The position numbers and the translations under genes were made by a program. Of a stretch of 59,550 bases of DNA, positions 40,390-47,447 are shown one piece after another. The stretch lies in contig WTGW01000006.1 of NCBI GenBank assembly GCA_011523395.1, positions 1 to 59,550 of the forward strand, read 5' to 3'. The first letter of the stretch is position 1; each line of letters opens with the position of its first letter. The stretch comes from Acidimicrobiia bacterium. GTDB lineage: Bacteria; Actinomycetota; Acidimicrobiia; Spongiisociales; Spongiisociaceae. The notes below the pieces were generated by a model. It did not search any database. It was not told the DNA's origin and worked only from the letters and a program-made list of their open reading frames with translations.

Positions 40390-42423
40390 ATGGTCTCGGA
40401 CTCGCTTCCCCAACCCGGCACGTCGGATTGTCAGATTCTGCCGGTCCGGTATCCCAGCCCAGAGTTCGATTGCATCGTCGACCTCTGGAGGCGTAACAGT
40501 CGCTGGCTGGGCTTCATGCCAACACAAGGCTTCCAGGACCGAGTTGAACGCGAGACCCTCCTCGCTGCACTCGTTGACGGCCAAGTCGCTGGTTATGTGC
40601 TATTTGACCTTCCGCGGGAAGTAGTCAAGATCATCCACCTGTGTGTCAATGCTGCCCATCAAGGAACAGGCATGGCCCGTTCGCTCGTAGATGCAGTTAG
40701 CGAGCGCTACCAAGACCGACGGGGCATCGAACTCGCCTGCCGAGATGACTACCCGGCCAATACGCTCTGGCCACGGTTCGGGTTCATCAACATCGGGGAG
40801 CGTCCCGGTCGAAGCCAACAAGGCACACTCCTCCGCATCTGGTTCCGCAGCCACGGGCATCATAGTCTCTTTATGCCAACTGCTGATAATGACAATCTAC
40901 GCGTTACAGCTGTAATCGACTTCAATGTCGTAAGGGACATACTTGGTGCGTCCGCCGAGCGCGGCCTTCCTAGCCAGCATCTCTTGGACGACTGGATCAC
41001 CCAGTTAGCTGACATCTGCATCACGGACGAAACATATCAGGAGGCTGGTCACCTTCCGACTCTCGACATGCGAAACGAGATAAGAGGTCAGCTTGAACAG
41101 TTCCTCAGACTACCTGTAGCAAGAGATCCTCAATGGCATCGCCTAGTGGCGCAGATAGCCGATCTCCTGCCTCGTGCTCAAGGACCCGACCACCGGCACC
41201 TAGCCGATACAATTTCAGGTCAGGGCCAATACTTCGTAACGCGTGATCAGGAACTGACAAAGCGTTCTAACTTATTGATGAACGAATTCGGACTAAGTGT
41301 CGTGTCTCCAACGCGGTTCATAGCAAACCTCGACCAACTCCGCTCGGAGGACCGCTATGAGCCAAGGCAACTAAACGCAACGCCAATCTCAATCCGTTTT
41401 TCGGTAGACGAGGAACGATCCTTCATACTCTCCTTTCAGAATTATGCGCAGTCCGAACCACGTCGCAGTCTTGTGGGTATCCTACGAACCGCTCTAGCGA
41501 CACCTGATTCCAGCCACATCATAATCATCCAAACAGCCGAATCCCACAATATTGGGAGTGCAATAAGTTATATAGACGGCAGTACTCTCGTAGTCAATGC
41601 ATTGAGATTGGCGAGCAAGGATCGGCTAGCTGACACTATTGGCAGGCAGCTCTGCTCAATGCTGAGGAACTACGCTCTCGACAATGAGCTATCCTCCGTT
41701 CGGGTCGTAGACCGGTATTTGGCCGTTTCGTTGGAGAGGTCTCTAGAGGATGAGGGTTATCTGTATAAGGATAACAACTGGATTTGTAACCTCAATACTG
41801 GACTGATATCAGCTTCATCATTCTTTGGACACGAGAGAGCGACAGCATCTGACATCGCTCTATACGAACACCAACGCTGGCCCCTAAAACTACTAGGTGG
41901 GAGCTTAAGAACCTTCTTGATACCGATACGCCCTTCGTTCGCCGAGCAGTTGATCGACACTCGTAGTGCTGCGGGGACACTATTCGGCCGTTCCGAAGGC
42001 TTGGGCATAAGTAGAGAACACGTCTACTATCGGAGCTGGAGGAATTCATATGGATTGGCACCGCCCGCCAGGATATTGTGGTATGTATCAGGTGCTACAC
42101 CTTACCAGACTGAGGGCCATATCAGGGCTGCTTCGCAATTGCGAGAGGTACGAATTGGCCTTCCCTTAACTCTTTATCGACGATTTTCGCGTCTAGGCGT
42201 ATACACGGAATACGAAGTCAAGAAGGCAGCAGCGCCCGACGGTCGAGTCATGGCATTGCGTTTCGTAGGCACTGAGCTATTCGACAACCCAATGAGTCTA
42301 TCCAGAATTCGTGAGGTAGCAGAGAGCGTAGGCGAGAAAATGCCAGTGCTGCGGTCGCCGAGTCCAATAGCGGAGGAGTTCTTCTCTGCCATCTACAAGG
42401 AGAGTTCGCGCTATGTCAAGTGA
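40390..42423 (+). CDS. Multidomain GNAT-PIN-PUA-like protein, probable toxin/effector
   Basis: A 677-residue protein. Residues about 15-150 look like a GNAT acetyltransferase with the acetyl-CoA loop HQGTGMARSLVDA. Residues about 168-300 resemble a PIN-type nuclease: VTAVIDFNVVRDIL, then acidic positions in DETYQEA, HRHLADTIS and FVTRDQEL. Residues about 310-465 may be a second, degenerate GNAT-like domain. The C-terminal ~180 residues (ILWYVSG, LTLYRRFSRLGVYTE, MALRFVGTELF) look like an ASCH/PUA-type fold. GC falls from about 60% to about 50% after nt ~40870. It is 2 nt from the methyltransferase gene and overlaps the ASCH gene. Domain calls past the GNAT are by pattern and need profile support. 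Confidence 0.7.
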   Translation: MVSDSLPQPGTSDCQILPVRYPSPEFDCIVDLWRRNSRWLGFMPTQGFQDRVERETLLAALVDGQVAGYVLFDLPREVVKIIHLCVNAAHQGTGMARSLVDAVSERYQDRRGIELACRDDYPANTLWPRFGFINIGERPGRSQQGTLLRIWFRSHGHHSLFMPTADNDNLRVTAVIDFNVVRDILGASAERGLPSQHLLDDWITQLADICITDETYQEAGHLPTLDMRNEIRGQLEQFLRLPVARDPQWHRLVAQIADLLPRAQGPDHRHLADTISGQGQYFVTRDQELTKRSNLLMNEFGLSVVSPTRFIANLDQLRSEDRYEPRQLNATPISIRFSVDEERSFILSFQNYAQSEPRRSLVGILRTALATPDSSHIIIIQTAESHNIGSAISYIDGSTLVVNALRLASKDRLADTIGRQLCSMLRNYALDNELSSVRVVDRYLAVSLERSLEDEGYLYKDNNWICNLNTGLISASSFFGHERATASDIALYEHQRWPLKLLGGSLRTFLIPIRPSFAEQLIDTRSAAGTLFGRSEGLGISREHVYYRSWRNSYGLAPPARILWYVSGATPYQTEGHIRAASQLREVRIGLPLTLYRRFSRLGVYTEYEVKKAAAPDGRVMALRFVGTELFDNPMSLSRIREVAESVGEKMPVLRSPSPIAEEFFSAIYKESSRYVK

Positions 42424-42847
42424 CCAGGGTACGCTACTCTTGTCGGTAAAGCCTCGCTTTGCTGACTTGATACTCGATGGAACGAAGACGGTTGAGCTAA
42501 GGCGGGTAGCACCTACTATAGAACCCGGAGCCTTTGCATTGTTATATGCTTCTTCTCCACTTTGCCAGTTGCTAGGCACATGCCGGATTATCGACGTGAA
42601 TGTTTCATCGACAGCAGAGATTTGGAAGCGATATGGCCAGCAATGTGCCTTGACAGAGGAAGAGTATACATCGTACTTCGAAGGAGCACGGCGTGCCGTG
42701 GCTATTGTGTTGGATAACCCGTCTCGTCTGTTAGAACAACCGTCTCTCAAAACCCTCCGTCAGCGGATGGCTGGATTCACTCCACCGCAGAGCTTCAGAT
42801 ACCTGAGTCCGAGCATGCTAGAACAACTACAGCTACAGCCTGCCTAG
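42413..42847 (+). CDS. ASCH domain protein
   Basis: A 144-residue protein. The segment LLLSVKPRFADLILDGTKTV followed by ELRRV carries the ASCH hallmark GxKxxExR, forming a PUA-like fold thought to bind RNA or modified nucleosides. Its start overlaps the preceding gene by 11 nt, so the two are coupled, as in toxin-antitoxin or effector-sensor pairs. GC content is about 47%, much below the genome, so it probably came in with the rest of the block. Enzyme activity (some ASCH proteins hydrolyse N4-acetylcytidine) is not established. Confidence 0.8.
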   Translation: MSSDQGTLLLSVKPRFADLILDGTKTVELRRVAPTIEPGAFALLYASSPLCQLLGTCRIIDVNVSSTAEIWKRYGQQCALTEEEYTSYFEGARRAVAIVLDNPSRLLEQPSLKTLRQRMAGFTPPQSFRYLSPSMLEQLQLQPA

Positions 42848-43036
42848 TGCATCGGGCTTATCCGGGGCGCACTGATCGTTAGAGGAATATCCAGAGCGAT
42901 GCCACCGCGCCCTCCATTTGACGGAGGCGTCTCACGGCAGGTTCGCGGTTGTTGTAGCTAGGACGGGGTGACACCCCCCAGCGGGCGGTGTGCGGTTCGT
43001 CTCGTTCGAACGACGCAGATTCCGGTTACGTTGCGG

Positions 43037-43175
43037 TACGAGGGAGCCGGTTCCGCGTGATGCGCTGCGCGAAGACCTGGTGGTTGGTGCTTGACATCTG
43101 TCCTACGGCGGCGATACGTTGAGCCTTGAAAACCCCGGAACCGTCCCTGCTTCGGCAAACGGCCGGGGTTACGCC
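43037..43175. repeat. Structured 140-nt repeat, copy B
   Basis: The second copy of the element at 33412-33551, direct orientation. The 3' hairpin has the same stem but a TTCG tetraloop (TGC-TTCG-GCA) where copy A has CTAG, so the stem is kept and the loop varies. The closing GGCG/CGCC pair is also kept. It lies 51 nt before the start of a small antitoxin-like gene and marks the right edge of the restriction/toxin-like block. A perfect CGTTCGAACG palindrome lies just upstream (about 43004-43013). Confidence 0.7.
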
Positions 43176-43226
43176 TTTCTGTGCCGTCCGTCGCCACCGG
43201 GGCCCGGAGATGGTACGTTGACCGGT

Positions 43227-43511
43227 ATGGAAACCAAGCAGGCACGCGAGGCCGCGCCCGAGGAGGCGCCGAAGCTGTACGCCATTTTTGTGGCCGGTCC
43301 CAACCCAGACATGGATCAGGACCTGGCCGTGGCTATGGAGGAGATCCACCAGGCCAGCCTCAGCAACCCTGACAACTTCTACAACAATCCGCAGAAGCAT
43401 CGGGAGGCGCTGGAGGGCCTCGGCCGACTCCTCGATGAATGGCAGGAGGAGAATGGGGCGTTCACCGACGAGGAGATGGAGGCTGCCCGGCGCAGCCTGT
43501 ACGGGGAATGA
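43227..43511 (+). CDS. Probable VapB-like antitoxin
   Basis: A 94-residue acidic protein. The C-terminal part LLDEWQEENGAFTDEEMEAA is the kind of tail found in antitoxins of PIN toxins, with an alpha-helix of the form E-x-G-x-h-T/S-x-E-E. The N-terminal half is charged and I see no clear DNA-binding fold. Its stop codon overlaps an ATG that opens a truncated PIN-toxin frame, the typical VapBC arrangement. An in-frame extension upstream would run into repeat B, so ATG 43227 is used. Confidence 0.6.
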   Translation: METKQAREAAPEEAPKLYAIFVAGPNPDMDQDLAVAMEEIHQASLSNPDNFYNNPQKHREALEGLGRLLDEWQEENGAFTDEEMEAARRSLYGE

Positions 43512-43561
43512 TGATCGTCCTCGATACCGGAGCGCTCATCGTCCTCGACCGCATCCGCTAA
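43508..43561 (+). pseudogene. Truncated VapC-type PIN toxin remnant
   Basis: Starting at the ATG that overlaps the antitoxin stop, 17 codons read MMIVLDTGALIVLDRIR and then stop. This is the exact beginning of a PIN-domain toxin with the first catalytic Asp (LDTGAL). A full VapC has about 130 residues. Nothing downstream to 43605 continues it, so the toxin has been lost and the antitoxin is an orphan. Confidence 0.6.
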
Positions 43562-43604
43562 GGGTCACGGCTGTAGACGGGACCAGATAAGGTCGGGAGT
43601 ACGC

Positions 43605-44699
43605 ATGACACGTTTTCCGCACATCAGCGACGAGCGGCGGATGGAGATGCTGGCGCCGCAGTTGGGCAGGGTTCGGGTCTTGATCGATACCGATGCGGCG
43701 AACGAGGTCGACGACCAGTTCGCCATCACCTGGGGCCTGCTATCGCCCGAGCGTCTCGACATCGAGGCCATGGTCGCTGCGCCGTTCTCGCGGGCTTACT
43801 TCAGGGAGCCTCTCCTGGCGGCGGCGCGGGCGGATGTGGACGCCTCGACCGCTGGGGAGGTTGACGACATCGCGGCCTGGTTGCACAGGCTGAGGGCCGC
43901 CGGGGTCGAGCCCGAGGATGTCGAGTTCGAGACGGTGGCCGAGGGCATGGAGATGTCGTACGCCGAGATCGGTACCCTCATGAGGTGCCTCGGCATGTCA
44001 TCGGACGGGGTGGCCTTCCGGGGCGCCGACCGGTTCATGGAGTCACCCGACGACATCGTGGACAGCGAAGGCGCCCGGCGGATCATCGAAGCCGCTATGG
44101 CGGACGACGACCGCCTGCTCCACGTGGTTGCGATCGGGGCGGTCACCAACATCGCCGCGGCGCTGCTGATGGAACCCGAGATCATCACCCGGATGGTGGT
44201 GTCGTGGACATCCGCATACCCGACGTTCGTGAGGTTCAGCAACTCCCCCTCGATGAACCTGGTGCAGGATCAGCACGCCTCCCGCCTACTCTTCGACTCG
44301 GGAGTGCCGCTCCTGTACCTGCCGGGCTACTACATCGGCGAGCAACTCGTGATGTCGTTGCCGGAGTCGGAGCGGTGGGTCGACGGCCGCGGCGAGATCG
44401 GCAGTTACCTCCACTACCTGTACACGCACAACCGCCTCCGGGCCCAACGGCTCGTAGAGCCCTTCCCGGGCCAGTCCTGGGTGTGCTGGGACTTCATCAA
44501 CTTCGCATGGCTGATCGATCCCACCTGGGTGCCGACCGCATTCGTACCGACCCCCGCCCTGAACGAGGAACTCAAGTGGCGACACCTTCCCGGCCGGCCG
44601 TTGATGAGCGAGGCCACCGACGTCGACAGGGACGCCGTGTACCGAGACTTCTTCCACAAACTCGACCAGCACAGCAAGGCGGCGGGCAACCCTCGTTGA
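43605..44699 (+). CDS. Inosine-uridine-preferring nucleoside hydrolase family protein
   Basis: Hydrolyses the N-glycosidic bond of a ribonucleoside. The N-terminal calcium and ribose site is visible as VLIDTDAANEVDDQFAITWG, close to the family consensus DTDxxxDDAxA but with Asn-Glu in place. A later segment HVVAIGAVTNIAAALLMEP is typical of the fold. The 364-residue length is a little above the usual 310-350. Substrate unknown. It follows the VapC remnant by 43 nt. Confidence 0.88.
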   Translation: MTRFPHISDERRMEMLAPQLGRVRVLIDTDAANEVDDQFAITWGLLSPERLDIEAMVAAPFSRAYFREPLLAAARADVDASTAGEVDDIAAWLHRLRAAGVEPEDVEFETVAEGMEMSYAEIGTLMRCLGMSSDGVAFRGADRFMESPDDIVDSEGARRIIEAAMADDDRLLHVVAIGAVTNIAAALLMEPEIITRMVVSWTSAYPTFVRFSNSPSMNLVQDQHASRLLFDSGVPLLYLPGYYIGEQLVMSLPESERWVDGRGEIGSYLHYLYTHNRLRAQRLVEPFPGQSWVCWDFINFAWLIDPTWVPTAFVPTPALNEELKWRHLPGRPLMSEATDVDRDAVYRDFFHKLDQHSKAAGNPR

Positions 44700-44822
44700 G
44701 CGGCAGCCGCGGTGCCGTCGGTTACGAAGTGTTGCTACGTGGACTCGATCCAGGCGGCGGATCCAGACCCTGATTGGAGGAGTGGTCGGCCAAACTCGAA
44801 CCCGGATAGTGTGTAACGAGCC

Positions 44823-45062
44823 ATGCGATTACACATTCACCTGGATGACGAGTTGGTGGTGGCACTCGACAGGAGGGCGGGGCCGAGGGGTCGTAGTGCC
44901 TTGATTGCCGAGTTGATCAGACGCGGTCTTGATGACGAGTGTCGGTGGGACGACATCGAAGCATCTTTGGGGACCATCTCGGACACCGGCCACGAGTGGG
45001 ACGAGGATCCCGCGGGGTGGGTGCGGGCGCAGCGAGGCAGTGACTCTTGGCGGTCCGGCTGA
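44823..45062 (+). CDS. Orphan ribbon-helix-helix (CopG-like) antitoxin
   Basis: A 79-residue protein with MRLHIHLDDELVVALDRRAG followed by RSALIAELIRRGL, the strand-helix-helix pattern of RHH regulators, and an acidic, Trp-containing tail (DEDPAGWVRAQ) like toxin-binding tails. Usually a PIN or RelE-type toxin follows; here the next gene, 12 nt away, is a DUF488 protein. It may therefore be an orphan antitoxin or a self-regulator of the DUF488 gene. A GATAGTGT stretch precedes the start. Confidence 0.65.
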   Translation: MRLHIHLDDELVVALDRRAGPRGRSALIAELIRRGLDDECRWDDIEASLGTISDTGHEWDEDPAGWVRAQRGSDSWRSG

Positions 45063-45074
45063 GCACATCGCGGC

Positions 45075-45677
45075 ATGAACGAGGCTGATCCGGCTGGTAC
45101 GGGTGATCCCCCGCTTTTGTCCATCGGTCACTCGACGCATCCGATCGAGGTCTTCGTGGCACTCCTCCAAGGGCATAGGGTCGAGTCGGTGGCCGACGTG
45201 CGCTCCTCGCCGTTCTCGCGCCTTAACCCCCAATTCAACCGGCAGGCACTGGAGCGAGATCTGCGCGCAGCCGGTATCCGGTACTTGTTCCTGGGGGTAG
45301 AACTCGGTGGGAGGCCTGACGGGGACCGGTTTTACGATCAGGAGGGGCATGTGCTCTACGGACGGGTGGCAGAGAGCCCGAAGTTCGAGTCCGGTCTAGC
45401 CCGGCTGGTCGAGCGGGCGGAGCGCTCCCGGGTAGCGGTCATGTGTAGCGAGGAGAACCCATCCGGCTGCCATCGCTTCCTGCTCGTCACCCGGGTCCTG
45501 TACATCCGAGGTATCGAGGTCGCCCATATCCGAGGTGACGGCTCAGTACAGCAAACCGAGGATGTGGATGCTTTCCGAGGTTGGTCGGACCCTGTCTACG
45601 AGGACGTGTCGCTCCTAGACGGGTCGGTGAGAAGTTCATGGAGATCCACGCGGCCGATCTCGCGAGGCCAGGCGTAG
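45075..45677 (+). CDS. DUF488 family protein
   Basis: A 200-residue protein with all DUF488 marks: LLSIGHSTHPIEVF near the start, VADVRSSPFSRLNPQFN, YLFLGVELGGRPDG and the Cys-rich MCSEENPSGCHRFLL. The last resembles a redox or metal site. Function unknown; these genes occur in varied genomic contexts, often in mobile regions. Unclear whether the RHH gene 12 nt upstream regulates it. Confidence 0.85.
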   Translation: MNEADPAGTGDPPLLSIGHSTHPIEVFVALLQGHRVESVADVRSSPFSRLNPQFNRQALERDLRAAGIRYLFLGVELGGRPDGDRFYDQEGHVLYGRVAESPKFESGLARLVERAERSRVAVMCSEENPSGCHRFLLVTRVLYIRGIEVAHIRGDGSVQQTEDVDAFRGWSDPVYEDVSLLDGSVRSSWRSTRPISRGQA

Positions 45678-45978
45678 CGGCCCGGCTGCCTCCAGCGGCG
45701 ACTCGTGCTGTCATGTCCGAAGGTACCCGGGATTGATGCCGGCGTGTCCTTGCTGGGTGATTTGTCCGGCTGTGTGTGGTGGAGACGACATTCCGGAACC
45801 AGCGTCGGTCGTTCGCGAGCTGTTGGTGATGTCGGTGATGGCGCCACCCGTTCGAGATCGTATGGACCTCCGGTGGTTGACCTATGCTTCGAGGAGCTAT
45901 ACTGAAGGGGTCGGGCCGCCAGCCTCATGCTCTTCGATTACTTGGCTTCTCCTGGAAACCGCTCAGATATGTGCTTAG

Positions 45979-46039
45979 GGAGTGTACCACTCCTGAAATC
46001 CCTCTGACCAGGGGTGTAGCTCGCACCACGGGACGTGGT
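45979..46039. other. Cluster of three short hairpins in a 439-nt gene-free spacer
   Basis: The spacer from 45678 to 46116 has no convincing gene. Three perfect short stems sit close together: GGAGTG-TAC-CACTCC (45979-45993), CCCT-CTGACC-AGGG (46000-46013) and ACCACG-GGA-CGTGGT (46025-46039). A good promoter follows 12 nt later. They could be operator sites for the DUF5343-HEPN operon or a small structured RNA. Confidence 0.45.
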
Positions 46040-46050
46040 GTTGGCATTCC

Positions 46051-46079
46051 TTGCCTGTTGGATTTGCTGCAGCTATAGT
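46051..46079 (+). promoter_or_regulatory. Promoter of the DUF5343-HEPN operon
   Basis: A -35-like TTGCCT (46051-46056) and a -10 TATAGT (46074-46079) are separated by 17 nt, close to the sigma-70 consensus and rare in this GC-rich region. The predicted transcript begins about 46086, 31 nt before the ATG at 46117, whose leader contains GAGGAAGAGG. Confidence 0.55.
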
Positions 46080-46116
46080 CGCGCGGCACCATCGTACTTG
46101 AGGAAGAGGCACATTC

Positions 46117-46728
46117 ATGGCACCTGTCAACCCTCCATACCTCGCTGCCCACAGCACTATCACTAGGACCCTCGAACGCGTGAAGCTGGCGCCGACACCG
46201 GAGAAATTCAGCCAGGACTTCCTAGCGACCAAGCTCGGCCTCAAGGGTGGCTCGCCTAAGCAGGTGATCCCCTACCTGAAGCGGATTGGATTCCTTCGAT
46301 CCGACGGTACGCCAACCCCTATCTATGAGCGGTTCCGAAACGAATCGCAAAGCGGAGCCGCCGTTGCTGAAGCGATGCGCCACGGTTACCAAACTCTGTA
46401 TGACGTCAACGAGTACCTCCACGAAGCTACCGACGAGGACATTAGGGGTGTAATCCTTCAGGTGACGGGTCAGGAGAAGGGCTCGAGTGTGGTCCGGGCG
46501 ATTCTCGGGTCCTTCAAAGCCTTACGTGCGTTCGCGGACTTCAGCACGCCAACGGTTCCCACGATTGAGTCAACCGAGGAAGACAGCGTGGTCTCGGAGA
46601 CAGCAGAGGGTTCGTCGTTGGCAGGCTTCGGGATTGGTTACACCATCAACCTGCATCTACCTGCAACGTCAGACATTGCGGTGTTCAACGCGATTTTCAG
46701 AAGCCTTCGTGAGAATTTGTTTCGGTGA
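46117..46728 (+). CDS. DUF5343 family protein
   Basis: A 203-residue protein whose N-terminal 140 residues (HSTITRTLERVKLAPTPEKF, then LKRIGFLRSDGTPTPIYERF and LHEATDEDI) match the DUF5343 pattern, a winged-helix-like domain. The C-terminal GFGIGYTINLHLPATSD is a short beta-rich tail. Its stop overlaps the start of the HEPN gene, so the two make one translational unit. DUF5343 proteins are often neighbours of HEPN or other defence-type proteins; the role here, probably DNA/RNA binding or antitoxin-like control, is inferred. Confidence 0.75.
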   Translation: MAPVNPPYLAAHSTITRTLERVKLAPTPEKFSQDFLATKLGLKGGSPKQVIPYLKRIGFLRSDGTPTPIYERFRNESQSGAAVAEAMRHGYQTLYDVNEYLHEATDEDIRGVILQVTGQEKGSSVVRAILGSFKALRAFADFSTPTVPTIESTEEDSVVSETAEGSSLAGFGIGYTINLHLPATSDIAVFNAIFRSLRENLFR

Positions 46729-47321
46729 TGTGTAGTACGAGCCAGGAGAGAGCGCTGCGCCTGTTCGTCATGGCGAACCTGCTGACCGAGTATGCGCTAG
46801 ATCGCGTCGAGACCGAGTACGGCATCGGCCTGGATCGCGACCACGGGCGCGCTGTCTCGACCGAGGAGGATTACTACCCGCAAATCGAGAAGGCGATCCG
46901 AGTTGAGGCTGCGCAGATGGCACCTCACTATGAGGTCTTCTACTCACTTGAGAAGACCATACGGGGTCTTGTCCGCGACGTGCTCGAAGAGGCCGAGGGC
47001 TACGAGTGGTGGCTATCGGACCGAGTGCCCGACCAGATACGAGACGAATGTAAGAAACGGATGCGGCGCGAACTCGACTCCGGTACCACCGTCCGCTCTA
47101 CACATCAGCTCGACTTCAGCACCTTCGGTGAACTCGGTGAGATCATCAAGACAAACTGGGATCTATTCGGTGGTCAGTTCACCAGCAAGAAGGCCGTGGA
47201 AACAGTCATGACGAGGCTCAACGGCCTCAGGGGTCCGATTGCTCACTGCTCGCCTCTTGCTGAGGACGAGATCCTCCGCCTGCAGTTAAGCGTGAGGGAC
47301 TGGTTCAGACTGATGGAGTAG
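46728..47321 (+). CDS. Swt1-family HEPN domain protein (possible RNase)
   Basis: A 197-residue all-helical protein. The N-terminal half YALDRVETEYGIGLDRD has the Swt1-like charged start; the C-terminal HEPN motif is RGPIAH (Arg168 to His173), matching RxxxxH of active HEPN ribonucleases, in the context TRLNGLRGPIAHCSPL. The ATG at 46728 overlaps the previous stop (TGATG); GTG 46725 is an alternative. Together with DUF5343 it is a likely two-gene toxin-like or defence module. Confidence 0.75.
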   Translation: MCSTSQERALRLFVMANLLTEYALDRVETEYGIGLDRDHGRAVSTEEDYYPQIEKAIRVEAAQMAPHYEVFYSLEKTIRGLVRDVLEEAEGYEWWLSDRVPDQIRDECKKRMRRELDSGTTVRSTHQLDFSTFGELGEIIKTNWDLFGGQFTSKKAVETVMTRLNGLRGPIAHCSPLAEDEILRLQLSVRDWFRLME

Positions 47322-47447
47322 ATGGCTACTCCGAGAGATCTAGCGGCTTACCTGAGCGGTATCTGGCTACGAGTAGGGCAGCCATAGACTTTGTTGTGAG
47401 CACCGACGAGGTGCGTGGCTCGGACTGACCGCCGTGAGGAGGATCTG

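Noticed and set aside
43081..43175. Structured repeat as a c-di-GMP (GEMM) riboswitch, because it contains GGCAAAC and GGGGTTAC
   Set aside because: The order and spacing of conserved blocks do not fit GEMM, and copy A does not precede a likely target gene.
45705..45978. Short plus-strand open frames in the spacer before the DUF5343 gene
   Set aside because: No family resemblance, several overlapping frames of equal quality, and no ribosome binding site.
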